Assembly (NCBI GenBank): GCA_025452255.1
Contig: CP104974.1
Location: forward strand, 1,551,001 to 1,615,000
Length of the DNA: 64,000 nt
Source: Devosia sp. A8/3-2
GTDB lineage: Bacteria > Pseudomonadota > Alphaproteobacteria > Rhizobiales > Devosiaceae
Direction: 5' to 3'
In this document: positions 9,112 through 19,234 of the stretch, one piece after another
Layout: each line of letters starts with the position of its first letter
Position numbering within the stretch: the stretch's first letter is position 1
Made by a program: the position numbers and the translations under genes
The notes under the pieces: model-generated
Database searches by the model: none
What the model was told of the DNA's origin: nothing
The model's input: only the letters and a program-made list of their open reading frames with translations

Positions 9112-10416
9112 ATGAATCCCATTCTTGGCGTAGTGTTGATCCCGGTTCTGATCGGGATCAGTGTGATTATTTCGTTGTCCGAGATCGCCTTTGCGGCGGC
9201 ACGGGAGGTGCGCATTCGCGCGCTGGCCGAGGCGGGGAACAGCAAGGCGCTGCGATTTGTGGCGCTGCGGGCCAAGTCGGGCCGGTGATCACCGCGCTGC
9301 AGATTGCCACCAATGCGGTGTCGATCCTGGCGGGAACGCTGGGCGAGGACACGCTCGGGCCGGTGTTTCGGGCGGGGCTGCTGGCGCTGGGCGTCGAGCC
9401 GGGCGTGGCGGGAATTGCCGGCTCGGTGCTGGCGTTTTGTCTCGTCACCGGCATGTTCGTGCTGTTTGCCGATCTGACGCCCAAGCGCATTGCCATGCTG
9501 GTGCCGGAAGACGTGGCGCTCTCGGTGGTGTGGTTTCCCGAGCTGGCGCTGCGGCTGCTCAAACCCCCGGTATGGCTCTTCGGCAAGATGTCGGACTGGA
9601 TTATCGGGCGGCTCAATCTTGAGCCCAAAGTGCCCGCCGATGCGGTGACGGCGGAGGATTTCCGCATGATCTCGGCCGGCGGCGCGGCGTCGGGCGTGCT
9701 GATGAAGAACGAGCACCGGTTGATTGAGAATGTGCTGGCGCTCGAATTGCGCAGCGTCACCTCGGTCATGACCATCCGCGATGACATTGTTTATCTCGAT
9801 CTCAGCGACCCGCTCTGAAGTGCAGCAGGACAAGGTGCGGCGGCGGCCATTTTCCCATTACCCGATCTGCGATGGCGGGATCGATGCGGTGATCGGCTGC
9901 GTGCGGGCCGAGGACGTGCTGGCCACGGTCATGGACCGCTCCGAACAGGTGGATTTTGCCAAGGCGCGGCGCGATGTGCTCTCGGTGCCGGATACGCTCA
10001 ACGTGTGGGAAGTGCTAGCCGAATTCCAGGCGCAGAGCACCGGCTTTGCGCTGGTGGTGAGCGAATATGCACTGGTGGTAGGCGTCGTGACTTTCAAGGA
10101 TTTGATGGGCGCGCTGATGCAGGGCCTCGCCAATCCCTTCGAGGAGCAGGCCATCCTCAAGCGCGATGACCTCAGCTGGCTGGTGGACGGAGTGGCGCCC
10201 TTCGTGGATGTGACGCGCACCTTGGGCATCAAGCATCTGGAGGCCGAAGCGAGCTACGAGACCATTGGCGGCTTCATCGTGCATCGGCTGCGCGCAGCGC
10301 GCAAGGGCGATAAGGTCGAGGCGGCGGGCTATGTGTTCGAGGTGGTGGATGCCGACAAGATGCGGCTCAACCAGTTGCTGGTGACGAAAGTGGCGGGGAA
10401 GAAGCCGGTGGTGTGA
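9112..10416 (+). CDS. CNNM/HlyC-CorC family transporter (DUF21-CBS-CorC_HlyC)
   Basis: Membrane protein related to CorC/YtfL and the CNNM magnesium transporters. Residues about 1-190 are the DUF21 (CNNM) domain with several hydrophobic helices (ILGVVLIPVLIGISVIISL at the start); a CBS-pair (VIGCVRAEDVL, ALVVSEYALVVGVVTFKDLMG) and a C-terminal CorC_HlyC domain (YETIGGFIVHRL, DADKMRLNQL) follow. Two breaks: a lost G in the G-run near 9283, and an extra T at 9816 (CTC-T-GAA). ATG 9112 opens the DUF21 helix. It converges on corA, a Mg2+/Co2+ channel, so two divalent-cation transporters face each other. Confidence 0.85.
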
Positions 10417-10452
10417 TCCCGACCTCTTCCAACCACGGTGTGGCGTGAACCC

Positions 10453-11439
10453 CTAAAGCCAGCCGCGTTTCTTGAAATAGAGATAAGGCAGCACAGCCGA
10501 CAGGATCATCAGGCCAATCGCGAAGGGGTAGCCGAAGTCCCAATGCAGCTCGGGCATGACGTCGTAGTTCATGCCATAGATGGACGCGACTAGGGTCGGC
10601 GGCAGGAAGACCACGGCGGCCACCGAGAAGATCTTGATGATCTGGTTCTGCTCCAGATTGATCAGGCCCAGCGTCGCATCGAGCAGGAAATTGATCTTGC
10701 TCGAAAGGGTGCGCGCATGTTCGCCCAGCGAGACGGCATCGCGCTGGATCAGCTTGACCAATTGGCGGGCGTCGCGGCCGGCCCTCGTCGTGTCGCCATT
10801 GGGCGCGATGTGGAAGGCCATGAGGCGCGAAATGCTGACCAAGCTTTCCTGCACCATGGTGAGCAATTCGGCCTTGGCGCCGATCTGCTCGATGATGGAG
10901 CGCAAATCCTGCTGCAATTGCTTGGCGCTGCTCTTTTTCTTGCCGAACACGTCGCGCGAGATCTGGTCGATCTCGTTGCCGGCGCGCTCCAGCGCATCGG
11001 CAGTGCGGTCGATCATGGCTTCGAGCAGGCCCAGAAACACCTGTTCGCCCGAGCCGCAGGCGCTGCTCTTGGCCTTTGCGCGCGCAGCGTGAAGGCCGAG
11101 AACGGCTTGGGCTCGGCATAGCGCACGGTAACCAGCGTTTCGCCCTTGAGGATGAAGGTGATCGGCGTTTTGCCGGGCTCGTCGGTATCGAGCTGGTGCA
11201 GGCCCGTCATGGTCATGAACTCCGCGCCGTCCTCGCTATAGAGGCGGGCGGAAAGCTCGATTTCTTCCATCTCGGCCCGGGTGGGGATGGTAATGCCCAA
11301 GAGGGTTTCGACCAGCCGGTCTTCCTCAGCGGTGGGCTGAAGCAGGTCGAGCCAGACCAGAGCCGGTGACGGCGGCGGGGTCGAGTGGCATTGTGCTTTG
11401 CACGAGCCGGGCGGCTTCGTTGTGATATGCGCGCAGCAT
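10453..11439 (-). CDS. corA: CorA family magnesium/cobalt channel
   Basis: Soluble N-terminal domain (DLLQPTAEEDRLVETLLGI, EDGAEFMTMTGLHQLD) and two C-terminal membrane helices with the signature YGMNYDVMPEL in the loop between them; GMN is the ion-selective motif of CorA. The end YLYFKKRGWL is typical. Breaks: an extra A at 11359 on the + strand (GACC-A-GAG) and another in the CG-rich stretch near 11040-11070. The start ATG at 11439 gives MLRAYHNEAARLVQS, the usual beginning. About 328 residues after repair. A short inverted repeat lies 17 bp upstream of the start. Confidence 0.93.
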
Positions 11440-11455
11440 TTTGGTAGGCTCCTAA

Positions 11456-11477
11456 GGTAGACTGCGCGCGGTCTACC
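11456..11477. promoter_or_regulatory. Inverted repeat upstream of corA
   Basis: GGTAGAC, 8-base spacer, GTCTACC: perfect 7-base arms, 17-38 bp upstream of the corA start. It could be an operator or a leader hairpin. No other feature explains it. The remaining part of 11440-11642 shows nothing I can identify. Confidence 0.4.
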
Positions 11478-11642
11478 GAGCCGACTGATGTCGTCAGGTC
11501 GAGAAGGCCGTGCGCGGGTCGAAGATCGACTTCGACTGTCGGGGTTCATCTGGTTTCTCGCGTGTGAAAATGGCTGGGCCATCGACGGATCGTGCATGCG
11601 CCCGGATTCTGAATTCTGTCAATTGGGGCTTATGGAAAAGAG

Positions 11643-12305
11643 CTATGCGCCGGGCGAAGCCTGCTCCAGCGCCCGTCCAGCGGGGAAGATGCCGGACATG
11701 ACGACGAAGCCCGGAATGCGGCGGACGCGGTCGGTCCAGCGGCGTAGGGCCGGATAATCTCGGCGCGAAATGCCGCCTTCCTCGCTCAGCATCACATAGG
11801 GGAAGCAGGCGATATCGGCCGTGGTGGGGTGCGCCGGGGCGCAGAGCCAGTCGCGGCCCCGGCGTTCGCCGAACCAGAGATGCTCGTCCATGATGCGGAA
11901 GATGCGGTGCGCGCCCTTCTGGGCTTTTTCTATATCGAAATCATAATCGAAACCGAGCGCGAGGCGGGCGGCGGAGGCTGTGGCGGTGATGTCGTCGCCT
12001 ACAGCGTGCCAGCGCAGCACTTCGGCAGTGAGAGCCGGATCATCGGGGAACCAGTGGCCGCTCTCGTCATATTTCTTGGCGAGATAGGCCGGGATGGCGC
12101 CGGAATCTGACAGGGTCAGGTCCCCGTCCTTGAGCACGGGGAGCTGGCCGAAGGGATTGAGCTTTAAAAACCAGTCGGCCTTATGCTGGCGGCCGGGAAA
12201 GAAATCGACCGGGATGATGTCGTAGCGCAGCTTGAGCACGCTCATCAGCAGGCGCAGCTTGTAGCAATTGCCTGAGAGTTCGAAGTCGTAAAGGGTGATG
12301 CTCAT
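11643..12305 (-). CDS. Glutathione S-transferase-like protein, NdmE-type partner
   Basis: Intact, 220 residues. N-terminal thioredoxin-like domain (ITLYDFELSGNCYKLRLLMSVLKL, FGQLPVLKDGDLTLSDSGAI with the cis-Pro and the SDSGAI glutathione-binding turn) and an all-helical C-terminal domain. Alone it would be called a GST. Its place, 3 bp after the Rieske-reductase gene and third behind a Rieske-less oxygenase, matches ndmE of the Pseudomonas putida CBB5 caffeine pathway, where the GST-like NdmE is a structural subunit that holds NdmC and NdmD together. Start ATG 12305. The structural role is inferred from context. Confidence 0.85.
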   Translation of the reverse strand: MSITLYDFELSGNCYKLRLLMSVLKLRYDIIPVDFFPGRQHKADWFLKLNPFGQLPVLKDGDLTLSDSGAIPAYLAKKYDESGHWFPDDPALTAEVLRWHAVGDDITATASAARLALGFDYDFDIEKAQKGAHRIFRIMDEHLWFGERRGRDWLCAPAHPTTADIACFPYVMLSEEGGISRRDYPALRRWTDRVRRIPGFVVMSGIFPAGRALEQASPGA

Positions 12306-12308
12306 GGG

Positions 12309-13995
12309 TCAGATATCCAGAACGAGGCGCGCGGACTTGGCCCGGCTGACGCAGGTCATCATGCAGGTGTTGGAAGCCTTTTCGCTATCGTTGAGATAGA
12401 CGTCCTGATGGTCCACCTCGCCCTCCATGACGGTGGTGAGGCAGGTGCCGCAGGCGCCTTGCTCGCAGGAGGAGGGAACGGTGAGACCGGCTTCGCGCAT
12501 GGTTTCGAGAATGGTGCGGCCCGAGGGGACGTGCAGGGTCATGGCGGAGCGGGCGAGCTCGATTTCGAAGGACGAGGAGTCATCAATGACCTTGTCGTTC
12601 TTGAAATATTCTGAAATGGATGGCTTCGTCGGGCCATCCCTGTTCAGCGGCGGTGGCGCGCACGGATTCTGAGCATGGCGGAGGGGCCGCAGACATAGAC
12701 ATGCTGGGCGCGGGACCGGGGGCCGAGGGTGGTGGCTATGGTGGTGGCGATTTCGGCGCGGGGCAGGCCCCGGTGGATGATCACCTTGCCGCTGAGGGCT
12801 TCGAGCTGGTCGCGGAAGGCGGCTTGTTCGCCAGTGCGGACGAAATAATGCAGCTCGTAGGGCAGGCTGGACTTGTCGAGGAAGCGGGCCATGGAGAGCA
12901 GGGGCGTGATGCCGATGCCGCCGGCGATGAGCACGGTGCGAATGGCGTCGCGGCGCAGCGGGAAATTGTTGCGCGGCTCGGAAATGGCGAGGACGTCGCC
13001 TTCGCGCACGCTGTCGATGAGGATTTGCGAGCCGCCCTTGCTGGCGCTCTCGGCCTTGACGCCAATGACATAGCTCATCAATTCGCCGGGGCCGTTGGTG
13101 ATCGAATATTGCCGGATCAGGCCATTGGGCAGGTGCAGATCGATATGGGCGCCGGGTTGGAAAGTGGGCAGGTGGCCATCGCGGGCGGCCAGCTCGAAGC
13201 CGGTGACGCCGTCGGCGGATTGCCATTTGCGCTTGACTACGACCGGCATGGTATTGCCGCGCGGAATGGCGATTTCGGGCATGGTGGCGAGATCGGCCGA
13301 GACCTTTTCGAAGACCGGTTGCAGCGGCGCGGGGGCGGGCTTGCGGGCGGCGGCGCGTTCGAGGCGATCGCGGAGGCGGGTCAGGATCTCATTGTGCTGG
13401 CGCAGGATGGCGAGATCGGGCTTGCCGGCGACGAGGCCGCGGATGACGGCGCGATTGGTATCGACCGGCTGGACGAACCAGATCGTGTCGCCGGTGCGGA
13501 TGGAGAGGCCGGGCAGGCGCTGGGCATCGGGGGTGGCGAGGGCTGCGAGCACGTCTTCGGGGGCGGCGTTGACGGGCACGGGACGCAGGGCGAACCAGTC
13601 GCCGGTTTCGGCGCCGGGGAAGGGCGCAAAGGGCAGCTCGTCATTGGCGGCGGACCAGATCAGGCCATAGGCCTCGCGCACCGGATAGGTGCGGTTCTGG
13701 ATGCGGCGGGCGGGCGCATCGGCCGGGTGGGCCGGGATATAGGTGCAGCCGGCCGAGCGATTGGCATAGCGCCAGCCGTGATACTGGCATTTGAGCTCGC
13801 CGCCCTCGTTGATGCCGATGGAGAGGCGCACGCCACGATGCAGGCACCGGTTTTCCCAGACATTCACATTGCCATCGTCAGCACGCCACACGGCGAGTTC
13901 GTGGCCGAGGAGTTGACCTTGATAGACGTGACGGAAGGGCAGGTCCTCGCTGGACGCGATGGGATACCAGTGGGGTCGGACAGGGTGAGGGTCAT
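12309..13995 (-). CDS. Rieske - flavin reductase - ferredoxin fusion (NdmD-like)
   Basis: Electron-transfer protein in three parts. Residues about 1-110: a Rieske domain with CLHRG and CQYHGW (C-x-H and C-x2-H). About 190-430: a phthalate-dioxygenase-reductase module with RQYSITNGP (FMN) and LIAGGIGITPLLSMARFL (NADH). C-terminal 90: a plant-type [2Fe-2S] ferredoxin, CEQGACGTC plus a later Cys. This order is that of NdmD, which donates both electrons and the Rieske cluster to its partners. The start MTLTLSDPTG at 13995 is joined to YPIASSEDLPFRHVYQG by restoring one base near 13950; an extra T at 12670 (TTC-T-GAG) breaks the link before the ferredoxin. About 562 residues; NdmD is similar. Confidence 0.88.
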
Positions 13996-14084
13996 GGCGT
14001 CATCCGAGGAGAATTTTGGATCGCGCCACGATCGGATGAGGTCGGTGTCAGCGGGCCTTGGCGTACGAGGTCCGCTCCATGTCG

Positions 14085-14980
14085 TCAGCTTGCGACGGGG
14101 ATCACGCCGTAGGTGATGCCTTTCTGGCTGAGCCAGCGGCGGTAGGCGATGGCGGATTTGTCGGCGCGGATGGGGGTTTCCTGAGCGCGGATCGAGCGGG
14201 AGGCGCTTGGGGAACTGGTTTTCGAGGATGGGTTTGTCCCGGCCAAAAATGGTCTGCTGGAAACGGCGCAGATCGGTAATGGTCGAGGTGCTGTCGATCA
14301 TCGATTGCAGCAGGTGGGCGCGGCAACGCTCTTCGGTCATGGGCTGCAGGAAAATGGCGATGACGTCGCGGCGGCTCTCATCCTCGGGGCAGGATTTGTA
14401 GAGCACCGAGCAGAACGGGTGCGGCACGCGATAGACATATTCGACTTCCCGGCCTTCGGTGGCCGACAGCGCCGCGCGGGGCTGGAAGAAGCGGCAGCGG
14501 GTGGCCGGGACCTCGTCGCGTTCCTCGGAGACTTCGACGTCGTATTCCTTGACTTCGGTATGCGGCTCGGCACCCAGAATGTCGGTGTGGACATAGGGGA
14601 AGTGGCCCATGTCGAGGAAGTTTTCGACGGCGCGGGGAGCCGAAACGTGAATGCCGATGGAGCCGCAGCTCATATTGACGCGGTCGGGCTCGGCATATTC
14701 GGGAATGGAGAAGAGTTCGGCGGGCGGATTGCCGAAACTGGTCCAGATATAACCATAGCCGGTGATGACGGGGAGGCGTTCGGTGATGGTTGAGGGATCG
14801 ATCTCGTCGCCCTGCTCTTCATCGGTGCGGCGCCAGACCACCGGGGTGCCGTCGCTATCGCGCGTGATGGCGATGCGGGTATCGAGCAGCAGCGTGGTTT
14901 CGACCGGAGCCGGGGGTGATCTCGTTGGTCGCGGCCACGACCTGCCAGAGGTCGTGGGTCAGGGAGTCGATATTGGGCAT
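14085..14980 (-). CDS. Non-heme iron oxygenase subunit lacking a Rieske cluster (NdmC-like)
   Basis: Rieske-oxygenase alpha-subunit fold, but the usual C-x-H and C-x2-H ligands are absent. The N-terminus (MPNIDSLTHDLWQVVAATNEITP, then APVETTLLLDT and TGYGYIWTSFGN) keeps the scaffold around the place where the cluster loops should be. The catalytic domain is complete: ENFLDMGHFPYVH gives the bridging Asp and the two iron-binding His (D-x2-H-x4-H). This is the NdmC arrangement, in which the cluster comes from NdmD. The next gene downstream has exactly that Rieske domain. Breaks: near 14915 and an extra T at 14182 (TCC-T-GAG), after which it ends SAIAYRRWLSQKGITYGVI. Its substrate is unknown; O- or N-demethylation is a guess. 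Confidence 0.85.
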
Positions 14981-15057
14981 GAGGCATCCGTGGCTTGCTG
15001 GGAGGCAGCATAGGGCGGCGGGGCGGGGATGAGCAAGGGGGCTGTCACAACCACAAT

Positions 15058-15090
15058 GTCATCCCCGCGAAAGCGGAGGCCTCTGTTTTG
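15058..15090. repeat. Interspersed repeat, half copy (GTCATCCCC family)
   Basis: Starts GTCATCCCCGCGAAAGCGG and continues with CCTCTGTTT. The same start occurs at 35437, where a full palindromic copy is found. Here only the left half is seen. It lies in the gap between the oxygenase start and the end of the SDR gene; the rest of 14981-15108 shows nothing else. Confidence 0.6.
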
Positions 15091-15108
15091 CGGGGCCAGA
15101 GAAGGACG

Positions 15109-15878
15109 CTACCCCCGATAAATATCAAAATTCCCAAACGCCTGCGTCGTCGCCATCACCTGCAGCCGATTGACGTTGACGTGGTGGGGCAGGAGCGTCG
15201 ACCAGACGATGGTTTCGGCAATGTCGTCGGCATTCATCGCCTTGGTGTTCTGATAGGGCTTGCTCGCCTTGCCTTCGTCGCCCTTGAAGCGGACGAGGGA
15301 GAATTCGGTTTCGGTCAGGCCGGGCTCGATATTGGTGACGCGGATATTCTTGCCCTGCACGTCCGAGCGGATATTGAGGGCGAATTGCTTCACGAAGGCC
15401 TTGGTGGCGCCATAGACCGAACCGCCCGGATAAGGATAGTCGCCGGCCACCGAACCTGGGGTCACGACATGGCCGCCGCCGCGCGATCATGCCGGGGAGC
15501 AGGGCCCGCACGGTGTAAACCGAGCCGGTGATATTGGTCGCGATCATGGTTTCCCAGTCGGCGACATCGGCTTCGGCGGCGGGCTGCAGGCCCGGGGCGA
15601 GGCCCGCATTGGCCAGCACGATATTGATCTTGTCGAAAGGCGCGGGCAGGGCGGCAATGGCTGCGTCGATGGCTTTGCGGTCCTGCACGTCCAGCTCGAT
15701 GATGTGGCAGTTTTCCGCGCCCAGCTCGCCCTGCAATTCCTTGAGGCGGTCGCCGCGGCGGCCGGTCGCGATCACCTTGCCGCCGGCCTCGACATAGCGG
15801 CGCGGCGGCGGCGCCAAAGCCGGAAGTGGCGCCGGTGATGAAAACGACGAAGCTCTTGGGATCAAGCAGCTGATACAT
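15109..15878 (-). CDS. Short-chain dehydrogenase/reductase, YdfG-like
   Basis: NADP-dependent SDR. FITGATSGFGAAAA is the TGxxxGxG cofactor motif, VLANAGLA the NAG motif and SVYGATKAFVKQFALN the YxxxK catalytic motif. IEPGLTETEFSLVRFKGDEGKA is typical of the YdfG/serine 3-dehydrogenase (3-hydroxy acid dehydrogenase) group. Two breaks, near 15475 and 15803, both fit the loss of a CG unit in runs of GCGCG. Start ATG 15878 (MYQLLDPKSFVVF). About 256 residues. The gene follows the oxygenase cluster on the same strand orientation but is transcribed towards it with a repeat between, so a shared operon is doubtful. Confidence 0.88.
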
Positions 15879-16020
15879 GGCGATGTCCTGAAGATTAGTC
15901 GGGGGAGGTTGGGGCAAGGTGGACCGGGGAGGGGTCGGGCGTCAACCGGGCCGCCCTGCCACCTTTCCAAATCTTAACCCGGCTTACCGAGAGCTAACGT
16001 GATGACGGGGCAGGGACGTC

Positions 16021-16037
16021 GTATGCTCACGGCATAC
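16021..16037. promoter_or_regulatory. Inverted repeat before macA
   Basis: GTATGC, 5-base spacer TCACG, GCATAC, 13 bp before the macA ATG. It may be an operator for the efflux operon; the bases CATACAAT overlapping its right arm could serve as a -10 element. No regulator gene is adjacent. Confidence 0.4.
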
Positions 16038-16050
16038 AATCTGGGGATGA

Positions 16051-17250
16051 ATGGGTTTGAAGGCGGTCACGAAGATAGTTCTGGCTCTGGTGGTGATTGG
16101 CGGCGCAGGGGCGGCCGGGTGGTGGTTGTTTGCCGCGCCCAAGGCGGCGACCGTGCCTAATACAGTGACGGTGAGCCGGGCCGATATCGAGCAGACCGTC
16201 CCGGCTTCGGGCGTGTTGCAGGCCAATTCGCTGGTCAGCGTCGGCGCCGAGGTGTCCGGCCGGATCGATGCGGTTAATGTCAAACTGGGGCAGGACGTCA
16301 AGAAGGGCGATGTGATCGCCGAGATCGACTCGCTCAATCAGGAAAATGCGGTGAAAGCAGCGCAGGCGGCGCTGACCGCGATCCGAGCGCAGAAGCGGGC
16401 GCAGGAGGCGACGCTGGTGCAGGCCCAGCGGCGCTGGCGCGCAATACCTCGCTGAGCGCCGGCAATCTGGTGTCCAAGACCGATCTCGATAGCGCGCAGG
16501 CGGCGGTGGATTCGTCCTTGGCGCAGATCGACCAGCTCGACGCGCAGATCGCGCAGGCGCAATTGAGCGTGGAATCAGCGCAGCTCAATCTGTCGCGCAC
16601 CAAGATTTTGGCGCCCAATGACGGGACCGTGGTGGCGGTGCTGGTGGAGGCGGGGCAGAGCGTCAACGCCAACCAGACGACGCCGACCATCGTCAAGATT
16701 GCCGATCTGGATACAATGGTGATCAAGGCCGAGATTTCGGAGGCCGATGTGGTGCGGGTGGCGGCGGGGCAGCGGGTGTATTTCACCATTCTGGGTGAGC
16801 CCGACAAGCAGATCGACGCGACCTTGCGCGAGATCGAGCCGGCGCCGACCTCGATCAGTTCGGACAGCACCACGACCGATACGGCGATCTATTATAATGG
16901 GCTGTTCTGACGTGCCCAATCCCGACCACAAGCTGCGTATTTCGATGACGGCGCAGGTGACCATCGTGCTCGATGAGGTGGAAAATGCGCTGGTGCTGCC
17001 GTCCGGGCTGGTGACGCGGCGCGGGCCGGATGGCAATGCCATGGTGCAGGTTTATGACCCGGCGAGCGAGCAGACGACGCCGCATCGGGTGGAAGTTGGC
17101 CTCAACAATAATGTCATGGCCGAGATCAAGAGCGGGCTGAACGAGGGCGACGAAGTCGTGGCATCGGGCGCGACGGGCGTGCGGGTGCCCACGGGCAACA
17201 ATGCCGGGCGCCGACCCGGACCCGGCGGGTTGATCGGCTTTGGCGGTTGA
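16051..17250 (+). CDS. macA: MacA-like periplasmic adaptor of an ABC efflux system
   Basis: Membrane-fusion protein of a tripartite exporter. N-terminal signal anchor (TKIVLALVVIGGAGAAGWWLF), lipoyl half-motifs (SVGAEVSGRIDAVNVKLGQDVKKGDVIAEID), an Ala/Gln-rich coiled-coil hairpin, then the barrel (TKILAPNDGTVVAVLVEAGQSV, TMVIKAEISEADVVRV) and a C-terminal NALVLPSGLVTRRG region. Breaks: near 16440 in the coiled coil, and an extra T at 16908 (TTC-T-GAC) that makes a false stop. MacB follows 11 bp downstream. About 399 residues. No TolC-type gene lies in the window, so the outer-membrane partner is elsewhere. Confidence 0.9.
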
Positions 17251-17261
17251 GGACCGCGGCC

Positions 17262-19217
17262 ATGACGGACAGCAAAACCCCGATCATTTCGTTGCGCGGG
17301 CTCAACCGGGTCTTTGCGACCGGGGGCGAGGCCGTGACGGTGCTCAAAGATATCGATCTCGATATCCATCAGGGCGAGTTGGTGGCGATTATCGGGCAGT
17401 CGGGGTCGGGTAAATCGACGCTGATGAATATTCTGGGGTGCTCGGATAAGGCGACATCCGGCAGCTATGCGTTTGGCGGCAAGGATGTGGGGCGGCTGGG
17501 GCCGGATGCCCCGGCGGAGCAGTGGCGCGAGCATTTCGGGTTCATTTTCCAGCGCTATCAATTGCTGCCCGATCTTGATGCCGTGGAGAATGTGGAAATC
17601 CCGGCCATTTATGCCGGGGTGGATGCCACGGCGCGGCGGCAGCGGGCGATTGATCTGCTGACGCGGCTGGGGCTGGGCGAGCGGCTGAGCCATCGGCCCA
17701 ATGCGCTATCGGGCGGCCAGCAGCAGCGCGTGAGCGTGGCGCGAGCGCTGATGAATGGCGGCGAGGTGATCCCGGCCGATGAGCCGACCGGCGCCTTGGA
17801 CAGCCATAGCGGCAAGGAATTGCTGGCTCTGCTGCATGAATTGCACAATGACGGGCACACCATCATCATCGTGACCCATGATGCCTCCATTGCCGCACAG
17901 GCCGAGCGGGTCATCGAGATTTCCGATGGCGTGATTATCGCCGACCGGCGCAATGGCGCGGAGACCCGCACCGACCGGAGCAAGCAAACCATCCGCCGCA
18001 TAGCGCGGTGGCGCGAGGGGCTGGACCGGGCCGGCGAGGCCTTCCGCATGGCACTGCGGGCCATGGTGGCGCATAAGCTGCGCACGTTTTTGACGATGCT
18101 GGGCATTATCATCGGCATTGCTTCGGTGGTGAGCGTGGTGGCGCTGGGGCAGGGCAGCCAGCAGACCGTGCTGAACAATATCGCCTCGATCGGCACCAAT
18201 ACGATCAATATCTATCCCGGCACCGGCTTTGGCGACCGGCGATCGGCGCGCATCGAAACCTTGGTGCCGTCCGACGCGGCGGCCATCGGCGAACAACCTT
18301 TTGCCGATAGCGTCTCGCCGCAGGTGAGTTCCAATGCCACGGTGCTGTTCCGCGCCACCTCGTCCAATGCGACGGTGACAGGCGTCGGCGCGGGCTTTTT
18401 CCAGTCAATGGCCGCACCTTTACCGATGGGGTGGGCTTCACTTCGGCCAGCGTCAATCAGATGACGCAGGAAGCCGTCATCGACAAGAATGCGAGCGACG
18501 CTTTCTTCGTCAATGGCGAGGACCCGATCGGGCAGGTGATCATGCTCGACAATGTGCCGGTGCGGGTCATCGGGGTGGTGGCCAATGTCACCGGCTTCGG
18601 CCCGGGCGGCAATTCAGCCAATGTCTATGTGCCCTATACGACCGCGATGCGCCGGATCCCGGGCCAGAATTACCTCAGCTCGGTCGCGGTGCGCGTGGCC
18701 GACAGCTATGACATGAGCCGGGCCGAGGCCGACATTACCGAGCTTTTGACGCGGTTGCATGGCGGCAAGACCGACTTTTTCCTGCAGAACACGGCGACCA
18801 TTCGCGAGACGATCGAATCCACCTCGCAAACGTTGACGCTGCTGATCTCGACCATTGCGGTGATTTCGCTCGTGGTGGGCGGCATCGGGGTGATGAATAT
18901 CATGCTGGTCAGCGTCTCCGAACGCACCAAGGAGATTGGCATCCGCATGGCCGTTGGCGCGCGGCGCGGGGATATCCTGCGGCAATTCCTGATCGAAGCG
19001 GTGCTGGTATGCTTTGTCGGCGGCGCGGCCGGGGTGGCGCTGAGCTTTGGCCTCGGCAGCGCTGACGGCGCTCGTGCAGGGCGCCACCGTGCGCTACTCA
19101 GCCGAGTCGATCGTGTTGGCGATCGTGTCGTCGAGTTTGATCGGGGTGGTGTTTGGGTTCATGCCGGCGCGGTCGGCGGCGAGGCTGGACCCGGTGGAGG
19201 CACTGGCGCGGGAGTAG
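17262..19217 (+). CDS. macB: MacB-like ABC transporter, ATPase fused to permease
   Basis: Residues about 1-240: ABC ATPase with Walker [10 protein letters not shown], signature LSGGQQQR and Walker B region [12 protein letters not shown]. Residues about 265-650: MacB_PCD periplasmic domain and FtsX-type permease, with the first helix [20 protein letters not shown] and the last three helices ending in [17 protein letters not shown]. This is the mechanotransmission exporter of macrolides, siderophores or toxins; the substrate here is unknown. Breaks: a lost G near 18407 (TCGAAT read as TCAAT) and another near 19063. It converges on tamB, 17 bp apart. Confidence 0.92.
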
Positions 19218-19234
19218 GGGAAGGGGTATCCCCC

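Noticed and set aside
12620..14116. Long open frame on the + strand opposite the Rieske-reductase gene, and similar ones at 21185-22915 and 52211-53548
   Set aside because: They are mirror frames of GC-rich genes, with low-complexity Gly/Ala/Asp/Arg composition, while the minus strand encodes clear conserved domains.
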